The notes: generated from the sequence alone by a model not told the origin. A DNA stretch of 64,000 nt from Pseudomonas sp. ok272 (GCF_900109995.1 NZ_FOCB01000001.1:357970-421969); one strand, 5' to 3'. Shown: positions 16,861 to 27,183, numbered from the stretch's first letter. Made by a program: numbers and translations.

Positions 16861-18474
16861 TCAGGCCTCGATACCCAGGATATCCCGCACGACGGCTTCG
16901 GCGATGCGAATCCCGTCCACGCCTGCCGACAGAATCCCACCGGCGTAGCCAGCGCCTTCTCCGGCCGGGAACAAGCCCTTGACGTTGAGGCTCTGCATCG
17001 ATTCGTCACGGGTGATGCGCAGGGGTGATGAGGTGCGGGTTTCGATCCCGGTCAGTACCGCGTCATGTAGCGAGTAGCCGCGGATCTGCTTCTCGAACGC
17101 CGGCAATGCTTCACGAATGGCTTCGATGGCAAAGGCCGGCAACGCCAGCGCCAAGTCCCCCAGGGCGACCCCAGGCTTGTAGGAAGGCTCGACACTGCCC
17201 AGCGCCGTCGATGGCTTGCCGGCAATGAAGTCACCGACCAACTGCGCCGGCGCTTCGTAGTTGCTGCCACCAAGCACGAAGGCATGGGACTCCAGTTGCT
17301 CCTGCAACTCGATCCCGGCCAACGGGCCGCCCGGGAAGTCGACTTCCGGGGTAATACCGACGACGATGCCGGAGTTGGCATTGCGTTCATTACGCGAATA
17401 CTGGCTCATGCCGTTGGTGACCACCCGATTCGGCTCGGAGGTGGCGGCGACCACGGTGCCGCCCGGGCACATGCAGAAGCTGTAGACCGAGCGACCGTTC
17501 TTGGCGTGGTGCACCAGCTTGTAGTCGGCGGCCCCGAGTTTCGGGTGGCCGGCGTACTTGCCCAGGCGTGCGCTGTCGATCAGCGATTGTGGATGTTCGA
17601 TACGGAAACCCACCGAGAACGGCTTGGCTTCCATGAACACGCCACGCTCGTGGAGCATGCGGAAGGTGTCGCGGGCGCTGTGGCCCAGGGCCAGGATCAC
17701 GTGCCGGGAGTGGATCTGCTCGCCGCTGGCCAGCGTGACGCCGGTCAGTTGGCCGTCTTCGATCAGCACATCGGTGACCCGCTCCTGGAAGCGCACTTCA
17801 CCGCCCAGGGCGCGAATCTGCTCACGCATGTTCTCGACCACGCCGGTCAGGCGGAACGTACCGATATGGGGTTTGCTGACGTAGAGGATTTCATCCGGCG
17901 CACCGGCCTTGACGAACTCGTGTAGCACTTTGCGGCCGTGGTGCTTGGGGTCCTTGATCTGGCTGTACAGCTTGCCGTCGGAGAACGTTCCCGCGCCGCC
18001 TTCACCGAATTGCACGTTGGATTCTGGATTGAGCACGCCTTTGCGCCACAGGCCCCAAGTGTCCTTGGTCCGCTGGCGCACTTCGGTGCCGCGCTCAAGA
18101 ATGATCGGCTTGAAGCCCATCTGCGCCAGCAGCAGGCCGGCGAAAATCCCACAGGGGCCGAAACCGACCACCACAGGTCGGTCCGTCAGGTCGTGTGGGG
18201 CCTGGCCGACAACGTTGTAGCTGACATCTGGAGCGGCATTGACGTTACGGTCGTCAGCGAACTTTTGCAGCACATTCGCTTCATCACGCACCTCAAGGTC
18301 GATGGTGTAGATGAAGCACAGTTCGGAGGATTTCTTGCGCGCATCGTAGCTGCGCTTGAACAAGGTGAAATCGAGCAGGTCATCACTGGCGATACCCAGG
18401 CGCTGCACGATGGCAGGGCGCAGGTCTTCTTCGGGATGGTCGATAGGCAGCTTGAGTTCGGTGATTCGTAACAT
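16861..18474 (-). CDS. FAD-dependent oxidoreductase (COG2509 family)
   Basis: A 537-aa soluble flavoprotein. The N-terminal ~90 residues form the small domain typical of this family (MLRITELKLPIDHPEED). The dinucleotide-binding motif is VVVGFGPCGIFAGLLLAQMG. Later signatures include SDGKLYSQIKDP, VILALGHSARDTF, MCPGGTVVAATSEP and C-terminal LFPAGEGAGYAGGILSA. The start at 18474 fits the family; an earlier ATG at 18510 would add 12 unlikely residues. The physiological substrate of this widespread family is unknown. Confidence 0.88.
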   Translation of the reverse strand: MLRITELKLPIDHPEEDLRPAIVQRLGIASDDLLDFTLFKRSYDARKKSSELCFIYTIDLEVRDEANVLQKFADDRNVNAAPDVSYNVVGQAPHDLTDRPVVVGFGPCGIFAGLLLAQMGFKPIILERGTEVRQRTKDTWGLWRKGVLNPESNVQFGEGGAGTFSDGKLYSQIKDPKHHGRKVLHEFVKAGAPDEILYVSKPHIGTFRLTGVVENMREQIRALGGEVRFQERVTDVLIEDGQLTGVTLASGEQIHSRHVILALGHSARDTFRMLHERGVFMEAKPFSVGFRIEHPQSLIDSARLGKYAGHPKLGAADYKLVHHAKNGRSVYSFCMCPGGTVVAATSEPNRVVTNGMSQYSRNERNANSGIVVGITPEVDFPGGPLAGIELQEQLESHAFVLGGSNYEAPAQLVGDFIAGKPSTALGSVEPSYKPGVALGDLALALPAFAIEAIREALPAFEKQIRGYSLHDAVLTGIETRTSSPLRITRDESMQSLNVKGLFPAGEGAGYAGGILSAGVDGIRIAEAVVRDILGIEA

Positions 18475-18582
18475 GACAGGATCCGGTTCGCGGGCGCACC
18501 AATGCGCCAAGGCGTTTCACAAGCGGCTGATTATAAGCCTCAAAGCCGGCGTCCAGTGAGGCTTAAACCGCAGCTCGTCGAA

Positions 18583-19257
18583 TCAATCGTTGCGTGAGGC
18601 GCCGAAATACGCACAGCCGCGCTGCACCTGGCCGTTGATCCGCAACTCGGCGCTCATGAACTGCACGCTGGGTTGGCGCGGATCGACACAGCGTTGCGGG
18701 GCGACCCACAGTTCGACGTGCTGGTTGTTGGCTTCACTGCTGAGGCTGAAGCGCCCGTCACCCATCTGCTCTTCCAGGTAAGGCAAGGCCAGGTCAGGCT
18801 GGCCGGCACGGGTGATCACCATGCCCTTGCTGTGGACGTTGACGCTCCACTCGGGCGTGGCGCCGCTGGCCCGCAGGATCAGGCGCTGGAAGTTGGGGTT
18901 GTCACACGCAGTGGTTGAACGCTCCAGGCGATAGAGTTGCTGCACATCGAACGGCGCTCCACTCGCAGAGGCCGTGGTCGAGGGAAACCGCCCGCGCACA
19001 TCGGCAAACACCTTGTGCTGGGGGCCGGCCAATGCTGCAGCTTCCTGCAGCACGCTGGTGCTGCCGGTGTCATTGACCCGGTACGAGGTGTTTGTCTGGC
19101 AGGGGGTGAACGCGAGCTTGCCGTTGACCATGCTCAGTTCGCCCTGCAGGCGGGTCAGGCCAGCCGTGGACGGCGCCTGGGGCGAACTCTGGAGTAACTG
19201 GCAGCCACCGAACAACGGCAGCAGGGCGACAAACAGCAGGGAACGGGCAGCGCGCAT
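18583..19257 (-). CDS. COG3650-like lipoprotein
   Basis: A 224-aa envelope lipoprotein with lipobox LFGGC near residue 19. Two related beta-rich halves follow (LTRLQGELSMVNGKLAFTPC... and LPYLEEQMGDGRFSL...), the second including a conserved RCVD and ending GCAYFGASRND. COG3650-type lipoproteins resemble META-like domains, but their role is not established. The start MRAARSLLFVALL at 19257 is preferred over ATG at 19275. Confidence 0.72.
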   Translation of the reverse strand: MRAARSLLFVALLPLFGGCQLLQSSPQAPSTAGLTRLQGELSMVNGKLAFTPCQTNTSYRVNDTGSTSVLQEAAALAGPQHKVFADVRGRFPSTTASASGAPFDVQQLYRLERSTTACDNPNFQRLILRASGATPEWSVNVHSKGMVITRAGQPDLALPYLEEQMGDGRFSLSSEANNQHVELWVAPQRCVDPRQPSVQFMSAELRINGQVQRGCAYFGASRND

Positions 19258-19318
19258 CGTAGGGTCTCCAGGCAAGTGCCGACACGTTACTCAGGCTGCT
19301 CGTTCATCACAAGGGCTG

Positions 19319-19918
19319 TTAGCCAACGCGAAACGTCTGCCCAGTTTGTAGGCCTTCAACGCTCTTGGCGTAGGCCAGGCCTACGTCGGCGCCTGCCACC
19401 GGCTTGTAGCCGCGGAAATACGGGGCGTAGCTGCCCATGGCTTCGACCAGTACGGTGGGGCTGATCGAGTTGACGCGCAAGCCACGCGGCAACTCGATGG
19501 CGGCCGCACGCACGAAGCTGTCCAGTGCTCCATTGACCAGAGCGGCCGAGGCGCCGCTGCGAATCGGGTCGTGGCTGAGGACGCCGCTGGTGAAGGTGAA
19601 TGAAGCACCGTCGTTGGCATACTCGCGACCGATCAGCAGCAGGTTGACCTGGCCCATCAATTTGTCTTGCAGGCCCAGGGCAAAACTCTGTTCGGTCATG
19701 TCCCCCAGTGGCGCGAAGGTGACGTTGCCGGCCGCGCAGACCAGCGCGTCGAACGTGCCGGTTTTTTCGAACAGTGCCCGAATCGAGGCGCTGTCGCTGA
19801 TATCGACCTGGAAATCACCGCGGGTGCGGCCGATACGGATGATCTCGTGGCGTTGCGACAGCTCTTTGTCGACGGCCGAGCCAACAGTGCCACTGGCGCC
19901 AATCAATAGAATCTTCAT
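19319..19918 (-). CDS. Short-chain dehydrogenase-like protein lacking the usual Tyr/Lys pair
   Basis: A 199-aa Rossmann protein with the cofactor loop LLIGASGTVGSAV, VCAAGNVTF (NAG-like motif) and NSISPTVLVEAM. Where canonical SDRs have YxxxK, this one reads ASAALVNGAL, so both catalytic residues appear missing; Ser in FTSGVLS remains. The start MKILLIGASG at 19918 is preferred to much longer upstream extensions. It is divergent from a LysR gene 105 bp away, a usual regulator/target layout. It may be a non-classical reductase or a binding protein. Confidence 0.78.
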   Translation of the reverse strand: MKILLIGASGTVGSAVDKELSQRHEIIRIGRTRGDFQVDISDSASIRALFEKTGTFDALVCAAGNVTFAPLGDMTEQSFALGLQDKLMGQVNLLLIGREYANDGASFTFTSGVLSHDPIRSGASAALVNGALDSFVRAAAIELPRGLRVNSISPTVLVEAMGSYAPYFRGYKPVAGADVGLAYAKSVEGLQTGQTFRVG

Positions 19919-20023
19919 CGTGTGGTGTCCTCGGGTGGGTAAGCGAGGTTTGAGTCTAGAGTGGTTTTTTCCGTAGATAAGCGCGCTAATAGGCAACCTT
20001 TGGTTTTCAATTGGAAACAATCC

Positions 20024-20938
20024 ATGAGCGAGATGGATGACTTGGCGGCGTTTGCCGTGCTGATCGAAGCCGGCAGCTTCACCTTGGCGGCGCAGCAGTT
20101 GGGGTGCAGCAAGGGGCAACTGTCCAAGCGCATCAGCCTGTTGGAGTCGCGGTACAACGTCGTACTGCTGCAACGCACCACCCGCCGCCTGAGCCTGACG
20201 GCAGCCGGCGTGGCGCTGCTACCCCAGGCGCAGGCCCTGGTGGTTCAGGTGGAGCGGGCCCGCCAGGCGTTGGCTCGGCTGAAGGACGATATGGTCGGTC
20301 CGGTGCGGATCACCGTCCCAGTATCGCTGGGGGAGACGTTCTTCGACGGGGTGTTGCTGGCCTTTTCTCGCCAATATCCTCAGGTCCAGGTTGAGCTTGA
20401 ACTCAGTAACCACTACCGGGACCTGGCGCGCGAAGGGTTCGACTTGGCCATTCGCTCTGAGGTGGCCAACGACGAACGGCTGGTGGCCAAGCCGCTGTTG
20501 GCCTGGCACGAGATGACCTGCGCGAGCCCCGTTTATCTAGAGCAGTTCGGTGAGCCGAAGACCCCCGCCGATCTCGCGGGGCATCGTTGCCTGCTCAACA
20601 GCCATTACAGCGCTCGTGAGGAATGGCTGTATCACCAGCAACATGAGCTGCTACGGGTGCGGGTGTGCGGACCGTTCGCGAGCAACCATTACAACCTGCT
20701 GAAGAAGGCGGCGCTGGCCCATGCCGGGATCGCACGCCTGCCGTCCTACTCGCTGCAGGCTGAATTGGCTGACGGCCGTTTGCGTTGGCTGCTGTGCGAT
20801 TACCAGACCCGTCGCCTGCCCATGTACCTCGTGCACCCCTACCAGGGCGGGCTGCCCAAGCGCACGCAAGTGCTGGCCGATTACTTGATGGACTGGTTCA
20901 AGCTCAGCGGCGAGGCGCTCGACCGACTGCAGCGATAG
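20024..20938 (+). CDS. LysR-family transcriptional regulator
   Basis: A 304-aa LTTR. The N-terminal winged HTH (LAAFAVLIEAGSFTLAAQQL...SKGQLSKRISLLE...VVLLQRTTRRLSLTAAG) is followed by a co-inducer domain opening GPVRITVPVSLGETFF. It resembles the CrgA/AaeR-like subgroup. It is divergent from the SDR-like gene, which it probably controls. The start at 20024 (MSEMDDLAAF) matches the family; the longer frame from 19961 does not. Confidence 0.9.
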   Translation: MSEMDDLAAFAVLIEAGSFTLAAQQLGCSKGQLSKRISLLESRYNVVLLQRTTRRLSLTAAGVALLPQAQALVVQVERARQALARLKDDMVGPVRITVPVSLGETFFDGVLLAFSRQYPQVQVELELSNHYRDLAREGFDLAIRSEVANDERLVAKPLLAWHEMTCASPVYLEQFGEPKTPADLAGHRCLLNSHYSAREEWLYHQQHELLRVRVCGPFASNHYNLLKKAALAHAGIARLPSYSLQAELADGRLRWLLCDYQTRRLPMYLVHPYQGGLPKRTQVLADYLMDWFKLSGEALDRLQR

Positions 20939-21417
20939 TGCCGGGCAATCAGGTGATCGATCGACAGTGTGCCTGGGCCGGTGGCCATCAGGTACAGCAG
21001 GAGCGCGGCCCAGGTGCCATGGGTCGGGTAAGCGTCAGGGTAAACGAAGAGCTGGATGGTCAAGGTCATGGCCAGTAGGACCAGCGCCGAAAAACGCGTC
21101 GCCAGGCCAAGCAGAATCAGTATTGGAAAGGCGTGTTCGGCAAGCGCCGCCAGGTACGCGGCGACCTCCGGTGACAGCAGCGGTAGGTGATACTCGCTTT
21201 TGAACAGGGGGACGGTAGAGGCAGCAAGCTGCGGCACACCGAGTTGCACGGTGCCATCAATCAGGTCGATGGCGAGTCCCTCGACCTTGGTTTGCCCCGA
21301 CTTCCAGAACACAGCGGCAATGGAAAAGCGCGCAATAAAGGCGATCAGGCTGTGGGGAATGCGGTTAAGCAGCGTAACCAAGTGTTCGATCTGATGGGCA
21401 ATGGGTTGGATGTTCAT
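20881..21417 (-). CDS. bufD: BufD-like DoxX-family membrane protein
   Basis: A 178-aa DoxX-family protein with four helices: FIARFSIAAVFWKSGQTKVE near the N-terminus, two central helices (AALAEHAFPILILLGLATRF, LVLLAMTLTIQLFVYPDAYP) and LLLYLMATGPGTLSIDHL. It is the last gene of the bufferin operon, 2 bp after bufC. Such DoxX proteins accompany DUF692/DUF2282 genes, probably in membrane redox or copper handling. Its 3' end overlaps the convergent LysR gene by 58 bp. Start MNIQPIAH at 21417; the longer upstream frame is not used. Confidence 0.8.
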   Translation of the reverse strand: MNIQPIAHQIEHLVTLLNRIPHSLIAFIARFSIAAVFWKSGQTKVEGLAIDLIDGTVQLGVPQLAASTVPLFKSEYHLPLLSPEVAAYLAALAEHAFPILILLGLATRFSALVLLAMTLTIQLFVYPDAYPTHGTWAALLLYLMATGPGTLSIDHLIARHYRCSRSSASPLSLNQSIK

Positions 21418-21419
21418 GG

Positions 21420-22190
21420 TCAGGCCTTGTCTTGTTGTTGTAGGTGAGTAATCGCGTTGTGGTTGATCAGCAGGGTGAGGCTCAGTGGCAGGTTGAAATC
21501 GGTGGCGACTTCCAGGGTTCTGACCAAGGCCTGGCCCAGCGCAAGACCGCTTTTCAGGTGGTTGATGAAGACCAGGAGCCCGCTGTCGACCAGAAACACC
21601 TCGACGTGCAGGCCATTGCGTAACACCAGGGCGTTTTCTTCTTGATAGGGCGCGAGTTGTTGCGGCGCGGTGCTGTGTTGGTGGGCCGTCCACACGCTGA
21701 CCACGGCGTAGGCCGAGCGCAGGGTAAACAGTGACGGATGCAGGTGGATCTGCAGGTGGGCCAGGGTGGATGGAACGCTCATGGCGGCGGCAATCTGCGT
21801 GCGCTCGACGGCGCAGGCATCGTCGGCATGATAGGCATCGATCCGCAGCCGCTCCAGGCGTGCCATGTCGGCCAGGTATGGCACCGTGGCGGCGGGGGCA
21901 AAGCCTTGGATGAAGTCCGCGAAGTCACGGCCGTAGTCGTTGATCAAGACGTGGCTGGGCGGGGAGTGTCGAACATAGAGGCCGGCCATTGCCCGAAAGA
22001 ACGTGTCGCCGACTAATTGCAGGACCACCGGATAGCTGTCTGCCAGGGCGTTGATCAGCGAGTTGTGGACGTTATTGCGATAGACCGCGAAGCGACTGCC
22101 CGGGTCGGCGCCGCTGCGGCAGCGTAATCCGGGCGGGCAGGGCAGTTGGGTGTCCAGCAGGGCGGCGGTGAAGGCGGATTGATCGCTCAT
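21420..22190 (-). CDS. bufC: BufC/HvfC-type DUF2063 partner of the RiPP oxidase
   Basis: A 256-aa protein of the 'putative DNA-binding domain' DUF2063 family: [40 protein letters not shown] near the N-terminus, and a small beta domain at the end. Despite the old name, HvfC/BufC proteins are now understood as RiPP-recognition partners of the DUF692 oxidase. Its start overlaps the bufB stop as ATGA (22187-22190). Assignment rests on both sequence and the bufABCD order. Confidence 0.85.
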   Translation of the reverse strand: MSDQSAFTAALLDTQLPCPPGLRCRSGADPGSRFAVYRNNVHNSLINALADSYPVVLQLVGDTFFRAMAGLYVRHSPPSHVLINDYGRDFADFIQGFAPAATVPYLADMARLERLRIDAYHADDACAVERTQIAAAMSVPSTLAHLQIHLHPSLFTLRSAYAVVSVWTAHQHSTAPQQLAPYQEENALVLRNGLHVEVFLVDSGLLVFINHLKSGLALGQALVRTLEVATDFNLPLSLTLLINHNAITHLQQQDKA

Positions 22191-23077
22191 GATGGCGCGC
22201 CAACGCGTTGCAGCCGTTGATCGGCTTGGCGCGCCTCCGCGTGCAGGACGGCAAACGCCGGGACCCGATTGTCGCGCTCGATCAGGGTGGCGACCGGCCC
22301 CACCCGTTCCAGCACCTGTTGATACAACGCCCAGACCGCGCGATCGACAGGCGCACCGTGATCGTCGATCAGCAAACGCTCGCCCAGGCTGTCGGTGTCT
22401 TCGGCAAAACCGGCCAGATGAATCTCACCCACCGCGTGCAGGGGCAGCGCATCAATGTAGGCCAGTGGGTCGTGTAGGTGATTGATGCAAGAGACGTAGA
22501 CGTTGTTCACATCCAGCAACAGGCCGCAGCCCGTGCGCTGAATGACCGCGCGGATGAACTCGGTCTCTGGCAGGCTCGAATGCTCGAATTGTAGGTAGGT
22601 CGCCGGATTCTCCAGGAGCATTGGACGCTTGAGGTGGCTTTGTACCTGATCGATGTGGGTGCAAACACGGTCAAGGGTGGCCTGGTTGTAGGCCAGTGGC
22701 AGCAAATCATTGAGAAACACCTGGCCGTGGCTGGACCAGGCCAGGTGTTCGGAAAAGGCATGGGGCTGATAGCGTTCGATCAGCGTCCCGAGGCGCTCCA
22801 GATGTAAGGTATCCAACGGTCCTTCGGCGCCAATCGACAACCCGACGCCGTGCAGCGATAAGGCATAGCGCTCGCGGATCTGACCCAGGTAGTGATGAAA
22901 CGGACCACCTGCCACCATGTAGTTTTCGGCGTGGACTTCGAAGAAACCAATGTCCGGTAAGGTGTCGAGTACGTGGGTAAAGTGCTCGGGCTTGAGTCCC
23001 AGACCCGCGCGGGCCGGGAGTCGGTTGACGCCTGCCTGGGCCGCGTGCCGGATGGGCGGTGCGCAAGATTTCGGCAT
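22187..23077 (-). CDS. bufB: BufB: DUF692 multinuclear non-heme iron oxidase (MNIO)
   Basis: A 296-aa TIM-barrel enzyme of the MNIO family that modifies cysteines in RiPP precursors. Family features are visible: [35 protein letters not shown] (metal-binding Glu/His/Asn region), [50 protein letters not shown] and EIHLAGF. In known bufferins BufB converts Cys to thiooxazole-type groups that bind copper. It lies 26 bp after bufA. Confidence 0.9.
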   Translation of the reverse strand: MPKSCAPPIRHAAQAGVNRLPARAGLGLKPEHFTHVLDTLPDIGFFEVHAENYMVAGGPFHHYLGQIRERYALSLHGVGLSIGAEGPLDTLHLERLGTLIERYQPHAFSEHLAWSSHGQVFLNDLLPLAYNQATLDRVCTHIDQVQSHLKRPMLLENPATYLQFEHSSLPETEFIRAVIQRTGCGLLLDVNNVYVSCINHLHDPLAYIDALPLHAVGEIHLAGFAEDTDSLGERLLIDDHGAPVDRAVWALYQQVLERVGPVATLIERDNRVPAFAVLHAEARQADQRLQRVGAPS

Positions 23078-23103
23078 GATCGATGCTCAGGCAGGCAGGT
23101 TGA

Positions 23104-23406
23104 TTAGGACTTGGCCATGAACGCGGCCATCTGCCCAAAGCCCGTGGGGGAGGTGGCGCTGGCGGTCTGCTCGCAGGTGCCTTTTGGTACCAGTTTCCAG
23201 GCGTTGGCCTGATGATCGGTTTTTGAGGTGCCCGCGCAGGTGGTGCCGGCGCCCGCCGCGCAATCGTTCTTGCCTTTCATGGCAACGCCAAAGCATTTTT
23301 CCATGGTGTCGTCAGCGTGGGCGACGGTTGGCAAGGCGGCCAGGCTCAGGGCGGAGCCGAGGGCCAGGGCAAGTGCTGCGGCAGACAGGGTGGAGGTGGT
23401 GGTCAT
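23104..23406 (-). CDS. bufA: BufA1-type bufferin precursor (DUF2282)
   Basis: A 100-aa DUF2282 protein with a Sec signal peptide (cleavage near AHA-DD, about residue 31), so the product acts in the periplasm. The mature part has four cysteines: [26 protein letters not shown] and VPKGTCEQ, the arrangement of the BufA1 family. Bufferins are RiPP metallophores that buffer excess copper after modification by BufB/BufC. It is the first gene of the operon, consistent with the precursor being most highly expressed. Confidence 0.87.
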   Translation of the reverse strand: MTTTSTLSAAALALALGSALSLAALPTVAHADDTMEKCFGVAMKGKNDCAAGAGTTCAGTSKTDHQANAWKLVPKGTCEQTASATSPTGFGQMAAFMAKS

Positions 23407-23498
23407 GGTGTTTCTCCTAAGGGTGTTTGGTTGAACAAGCGTTTGCGCTTGCTTACCCCTCTAGAGAGTGGTCATTCACGTTCGTTACAGCGCAGGCG

Positions 23499-23526
23499 AA
23501 AAAAAACGGCCCGCAGGCCGTTTTCG
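23499..23526 (-). terminator. Rho-independent terminator of the liv operon
   Basis: On the minus strand AAAACGGCC-TGCG-GGCCGTTTT is followed by further T residues, 14 bp downstream of the livF stop. It separates the liv operon from the bufferin promoter. Confidence 0.88.
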
Positions 23527-23540
23527 TTTACCGCAGAGGC

Positions 23541-24242
23541 TTAGCCCCCCAGATACGCTTCGCGCACCTTCGGATCGGTCAGCAGGGCTTCGCCGGTGCC
23601 TTGCATCACCACCCGGCCGTTTTCCAGCACGTAGGCGCGGTCGGCAATCTTCAACGCCTGGTTGGCGTTCTGCTCCACCAGGAACACCGTCACACCGTCC
23701 TTGCGCAGTTGTTCGATGATGTCGAAGATCTGCTGGATGATGATCGGTGCCAGCCCCAGCGACGGCTCATCGAGCAGCAGCAGCTTGGGCTTGCTCATCA
23801 GCGCGCGGCCGATGGCGAGCATTTGCTGTTCGCCGCCGGACATGGTGCCGCCGCGTTGGCTGAAGCGTTCCTTCAGGCGTGGGAACAGTCCCAGGACTTT
23901 GTCCATCTGTTCCTGATAGTCGCCCTTGTCGGTGAAGAACCCGCCCATGGCGAGGTTCTCTTCCACGGTCAGTCGAGCGAACACTCGACGACCTTCCGGC
24001 ACCACGGCGATGCTCTTGCGCATGATCTGCGCCGAGCTCTGCCCCACAAGCTCCTCACCCATGTAGCGGATGCTGCCACTGTGAGCCTGCGGCGAGCCGC
24101 AGAGGGTCATCAGCAGGGTGGACTTGCCGGCACCGTTGGCGCCGATCAGCGTGACGATTTCACCCTGGCGGATCTCGACGTTGACGTTGTGCAGGGCCTG
24201 GATCTTGCCGTAGAAGGTGGAAACGTTTTCGAACTGCAGCAT
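23541..24242 (-). CDS. livF: Branched-chain amino acid ABC transporter ATPase LivF/BraG
   Basis: A 233-aa ABC ATPase. Walker A is GANGAGKST, the signature is MSGGEQQMLAIGRALM, Walker B is KLLLLDEPSLGLAP, and the switch His follows in VFLVEQNANQA. The length and LFPRLKERFSQRGGTMSGGE segment fit LivF/BraG. It is the last gene of braCDEFG order, directly adjacent to livG. Confidence 0.95.
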   Translation of the reverse strand: MLQFENVSTFYGKIQALHNVNVEIRQGEIVTLIGANGAGKSTLLMTLCGSPQAHSGSIRYMGEELVGQSSAQIMRKSIAVVPEGRRVFARLTVEENLAMGGFFTDKGDYQEQMDKVLGLFPRLKERFSQRGGTMSGGEQQMLAIGRALMSKPKLLLLDEPSLGLAPIIIQQIFDIIEQLRKDGVTVFLVEQNANQALKIADRAYVLENGRVVMQGTGEALLTDPKVREAYLGG

Positions 24243-25010
24243 TTACGCTTCCCCCAGGTAGGCTTTGATCACTTCAGGATTGTCACGGATCTGTTGCGGC
24301 GTGCCGTCAGCCAATGGCGTGCCCTGGTTGATCACGACGATGTGGTCGGAAATGCTCATGACCAGCTTCATGTCGTGCTCGATCAGCAGCACGGTGACGT
24401 TGTGCTCCTCACGCAGCATGCTGATCAGCGCCTTGAGGTCTTCGGTTTCCTTGGGGTTGAGGCCGGCCGCTGGTTCGTCGAGCATGAGGATCCGCGGACG
24501 GGTCATCATGCAGCGGGCGATTTCCAGGCGACGTTGCTGGCCGTAGGCCAAGGTGCCGGCCGGACGGTTGGCGAACTCCGTGAGGTTGACCTTGTCCAGC
24601 CAGTACGCCGCGAACTCCATGGCTTCGCGCTCGCTCTTGCGGAACGCCGGGGTCTTGAACAGGCCCGCCAGGAAGTTGGTGTTCAGGTGACGGTGCTGGG
24701 CGATCAACAGGTTCTCGATCGCCGTCATGTCCTTGAACAGGCGCACGTTCTGGAAGGTTCGCACCACGCCCTTGCGAGCGATCTGATGGCCCGGCAGGCC
24801 TTCGATGGGCTGGCCATCGAGCAGGATGTTGCCGCCGCTCGGTTTGTAGAACCCGGTCAGGCAGTTGAACACGGTGGTCTTGCCGGCGCCGTTGGGCCCG
24901 ATCAAGGCCACGACCTGTTTTTCCTTGACGGTCAGGGCCACGCCGTTGACCGCCAGCAAGCCGCCGAAGCGCATGCTCAGGTTGGTGACTTTCAGGATCT
25001 CACGGCTCAT
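24243..25010 (-). CDS. livG: Branched-chain amino acid ABC transporter ATPase LivG/BraF
   Basis: A 255-aa ABC ATPase with Walker [10 protein letters not shown], signature [16 protein letters not shown], Walker [15 protein letters not shown] and [15 protein letters not shown]. These fit LivG/BraF, the second ATPase of the HAAT importer. Its ATG overlaps the livM stop by 4 bp, so the operon is tightly coupled. Confidence 0.95.
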   Translation of the reverse strand: MSREILKVTNLSMRFGGLLAVNGVALTVKEKQVVALIGPNGAGKTTVFNCLTGFYKPSGGNILLDGQPIEGLPGHQIARKGVVRTFQNVRLFKDMTAIENLLIAQHRHLNTNFLAGLFKTPAFRKSEREAMEFAAYWLDKVNLTEFANRPAGTLAYGQQRRLEIARCMMTRPRILMLDEPAAGLNPKETEDLKALISMLREEHNVTVLLIEHDMKLVMSISDHIVVINQGTPLADGTPQQIRDNPEVIKAYLGEA

Positions 25011-26263
25011 TTTCGCAGCTCCATGTGAGGACGTTGCATGGGCAGCAGGCCTTGAGGGCGCCAGATCATCATCAGCACCATCATGGCGCCGAACATCAAC
25101 ATGCGGTACTCACTGAACTCACGCATCATTTCTGGCAGCAGGATCATCACGATCGCGGCCAGGATGACCCCCAGTTGCGAGCCCATCCCGCCCAGTACGA
25201 CGATGGCGAGGATGATGGCCGACTCGATGAAGGTGAAAGACTCCGGTGTCACCAGGCCTTGGCGGGCCGCAAAGAAGCTGCCGGCAAAACCGGCGAAGCT
25301 GGCGCCCAGGGTGAAGGCCGAAAGCTTGATCACCGTAGGATTGAGACCCAGCGCACGGCAGGCGATTTCGTCTTCACGCAACGCTTCCCAAGCTCGGCCG
25401 ATGGGCATGCGCAGCAGGCGGTTGATCACGAACAGGGCGAGCAGGGCGAGCAACAGGGCAACCAGGTAGAGGAAGATCACCTTGTTGATCGAGTTGTACT
25501 CCAGGCCGAAGTATTCGTGGAACGTCTGCAGGCCTTCGGCCGCTTTGCGCTCGAAGGTCAGACCGAAGAACGTAGGCTTTTCGATGCCACTGATGCCGTT
25601 CGGACCGCCCGTGATGTCGGTCAGGTTACGCAGGAACAGTCGGATGATTTCACCGAAGCCCAAGGTCACGATGGCCAGGTAGTCACCCCGCAGGCGCAGG
25701 ACCGGGAAGCCCAGCAGGAAGCCGAAGGTGGCCGCCATCAGCCCCGCGATAGGCAGGCAGATCCAGAAGCTCAGGCCGTAGTAATGCGACAGCAGTGCAT
25801 AACTGTAGGCCCCGACCGCGTAGAAACCGACGTAGCCCAGGTCGAGCAGCCCCGCCAGGCCAACCACAATGTTCAGCCCCAGGCCGAGCATCACGTAGAT
25901 CAGGATCAGGGTGGCGATATCCACCGCGCCGCGTGAGCCGAAGAACGGCCACACCAGGGCACCGGCGACCAACGCGACGATGATCCAGCGTTGGGTGGTC
26001 GGCAGGGTCAGGAAGTTGCTGGCCTTGGCCGGGATGAGCGGCATGCTTGGCGAGGATTTCCACGCCGCGCTGATCTGCTGGTTGAACAGCACCCGCAGGA
26101 ACATCAGTACCGAGCAGATCGCGATGATCGCCAGGGTGGTGTCGCTGGTGCCATGGACTTCGAGGTCGATACCGACGATGGTCAGTTTCAGGCCCAGAAC
26201 CGGGTAGGCAACTGCCCACACCAAGAGTGCGCTGAACAGCGCTTGCTTAAGATTCCTAGTCAT
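25007..26263 (-). CDS. livM: Branched-chain amino acid ABC permease LivM/BraE
   Basis: A 418-aa inner-membrane permease. A ~100-residue N-terminal extension with two helices precedes the core ([36 protein letters not shown]). The ABC-coupling region includes [20 protein letters not shown], typical of LivM. It overlaps both neighbours by 4 bp and forms the membrane channel with LivH. Confidence 0.95.
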   Translation of the reverse strand: MTRNLKQALFSALLVWAVAYPVLGLKLTIVGIDLEVHGTSDTTLAIIAICSVLMFLRVLFNQQISAAWKSSPSMPLIPAKASNFLTLPTTQRWIIVALVAGALVWPFFGSRGAVDIATLILIYVMLGLGLNIVVGLAGLLDLGYVGFYAVGAYSYALLSHYYGLSFWICLPIAGLMAATFGFLLGFPVLRLRGDYLAIVTLGFGEIIRLFLRNLTDITGGPNGISGIEKPTFFGLTFERKAAEGLQTFHEYFGLEYNSINKVIFLYLVALLLALLALFVINRLLRMPIGRAWEALREDEIACRALGLNPTVIKLSAFTLGASFAGFAGSFFAARQGLVTPESFTFIESAIILAIVVLGGMGSQLGVILAAIVMILLPEMMREFSEYRMLMFGAMMVLMMIWRPQGLLPMQRPHMELRK

Positions 26264-27183
26264 ACTTTTTCAACCTCCGGACGGCCCAGAATGCCGGTCG
26301 GCCGGAACAACAGAACCAGAATCAACAAGCCGAAAGCCACGACGTCCTTGTACTGGTCGCCGAAGATGTCGGCGCCGAATGCTTCAGCCACCCCCAGTAC
26401 CAGGCCGCCCAGCATGGCCCCCGGAATACTGCCGATGCCACCCAGTACCGCGGCGGTGAAGGCCTTGAGCCCGACCAGGAAGCCGGCGTTCGGGTTGATC
26501 ACACCGTATTGCATGCTCAGCAGAACGGCCGCGACCGCTGCCAGCGCCGCACCGATGATGAAGGTCAGGGCAATGATGTTGTTGGTGTTGATACCCAGCA
26601 GGTTGGCCATCTTGATGTCTTCGGCACAGGCGCGGCAGGCACGACCCAGGCGAGAGCGGGAGATGAACAACGTCAGGCCGAGCATGGCGACCAGGGTCAC
26701 CACGAACACCACGATTTGCATGTACGAAATCAGCACTTCATGTGCGCCACCTGGCCCGAAGGTAATGTTGCCGGGGATCAGGTTGGGGATGGACTTGTCC
26801 TTGGAGTCTTGTGCCAGCAGAACGGTGTTCTGCAGGAAAATCGACATGCCGATGGCGGAAATCAGCGGGATCAGGCGGTTACTACCCCGTAGCGGGCGGT
26901 AGGCCACTCGTTCGATGCTGTATCCGTAGGCACTGCAAACGACGATGCTCGCGATGAAACCGGCGGTCATCAAGAGCGGGACACTGTCGAGTCCCATCAT
27001 GGTCAGCCCGGCGATAGCGATGAACGCCACGTAGGAGCCGATCATGTACACCTCGCCGTGGGCGAAGTTGATCATTCCAATGATGCCGTAAACCATCGTA
27101 TAGCCGATGGCGATGAGGGCATACGTACTGCCAACGGTCAGGCCGTTAACCAGCTGTTGGAAAAAGTGATAGATGTCAGGCAT
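26260..27183 (-). CDS. livH: Branched-chain amino acid ABC permease LivH/BraD
   Basis: A 307-aa permease with [39 protein letters not shown], the classic LivH N-terminus, and the coupling loop [19 protein letters not shown]. It begins the permease/ATPase block, 233 bp after the binding-protein gene with a terminator/attenuator between them. Confidence 0.95.
   Translation of the reverse strand: MPDIYHFFQQLVNGLTVGSTYALIAIGYTMVYGIIGMINFAHGEVYMIGSYVAFIAIAGLTMMGLDSVPLLMTAGFIASIVVCSAYGYSIERVAYRPLRGSNRLIPLISAIGMSIFLQNTVLLAQDSKDKSIPNLIPGNITFGPGGAHEVLISYMQIVVFVVTLVAMLGLTLFISRSRLGRACRACAEDIKMANLLGINTNNIIALTFIIGAALAAVAAVLLSMQYGVINPNAGFLVGLKAFTAAVLGGIGSIPGAMLGGLVLGVAEAFGADIFGDQYKDVVAFGLLILVLLFRPTGILGRPEVEKV

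Noticed and set aside
20881..21693. 270-aa version of the DoxX protein starting at 21693
   Set aside because: The extra N-terminus is Arg/Pro/Gln-rich antisense of bufC; the natural start is ATG 21417 beside the bufC stop.
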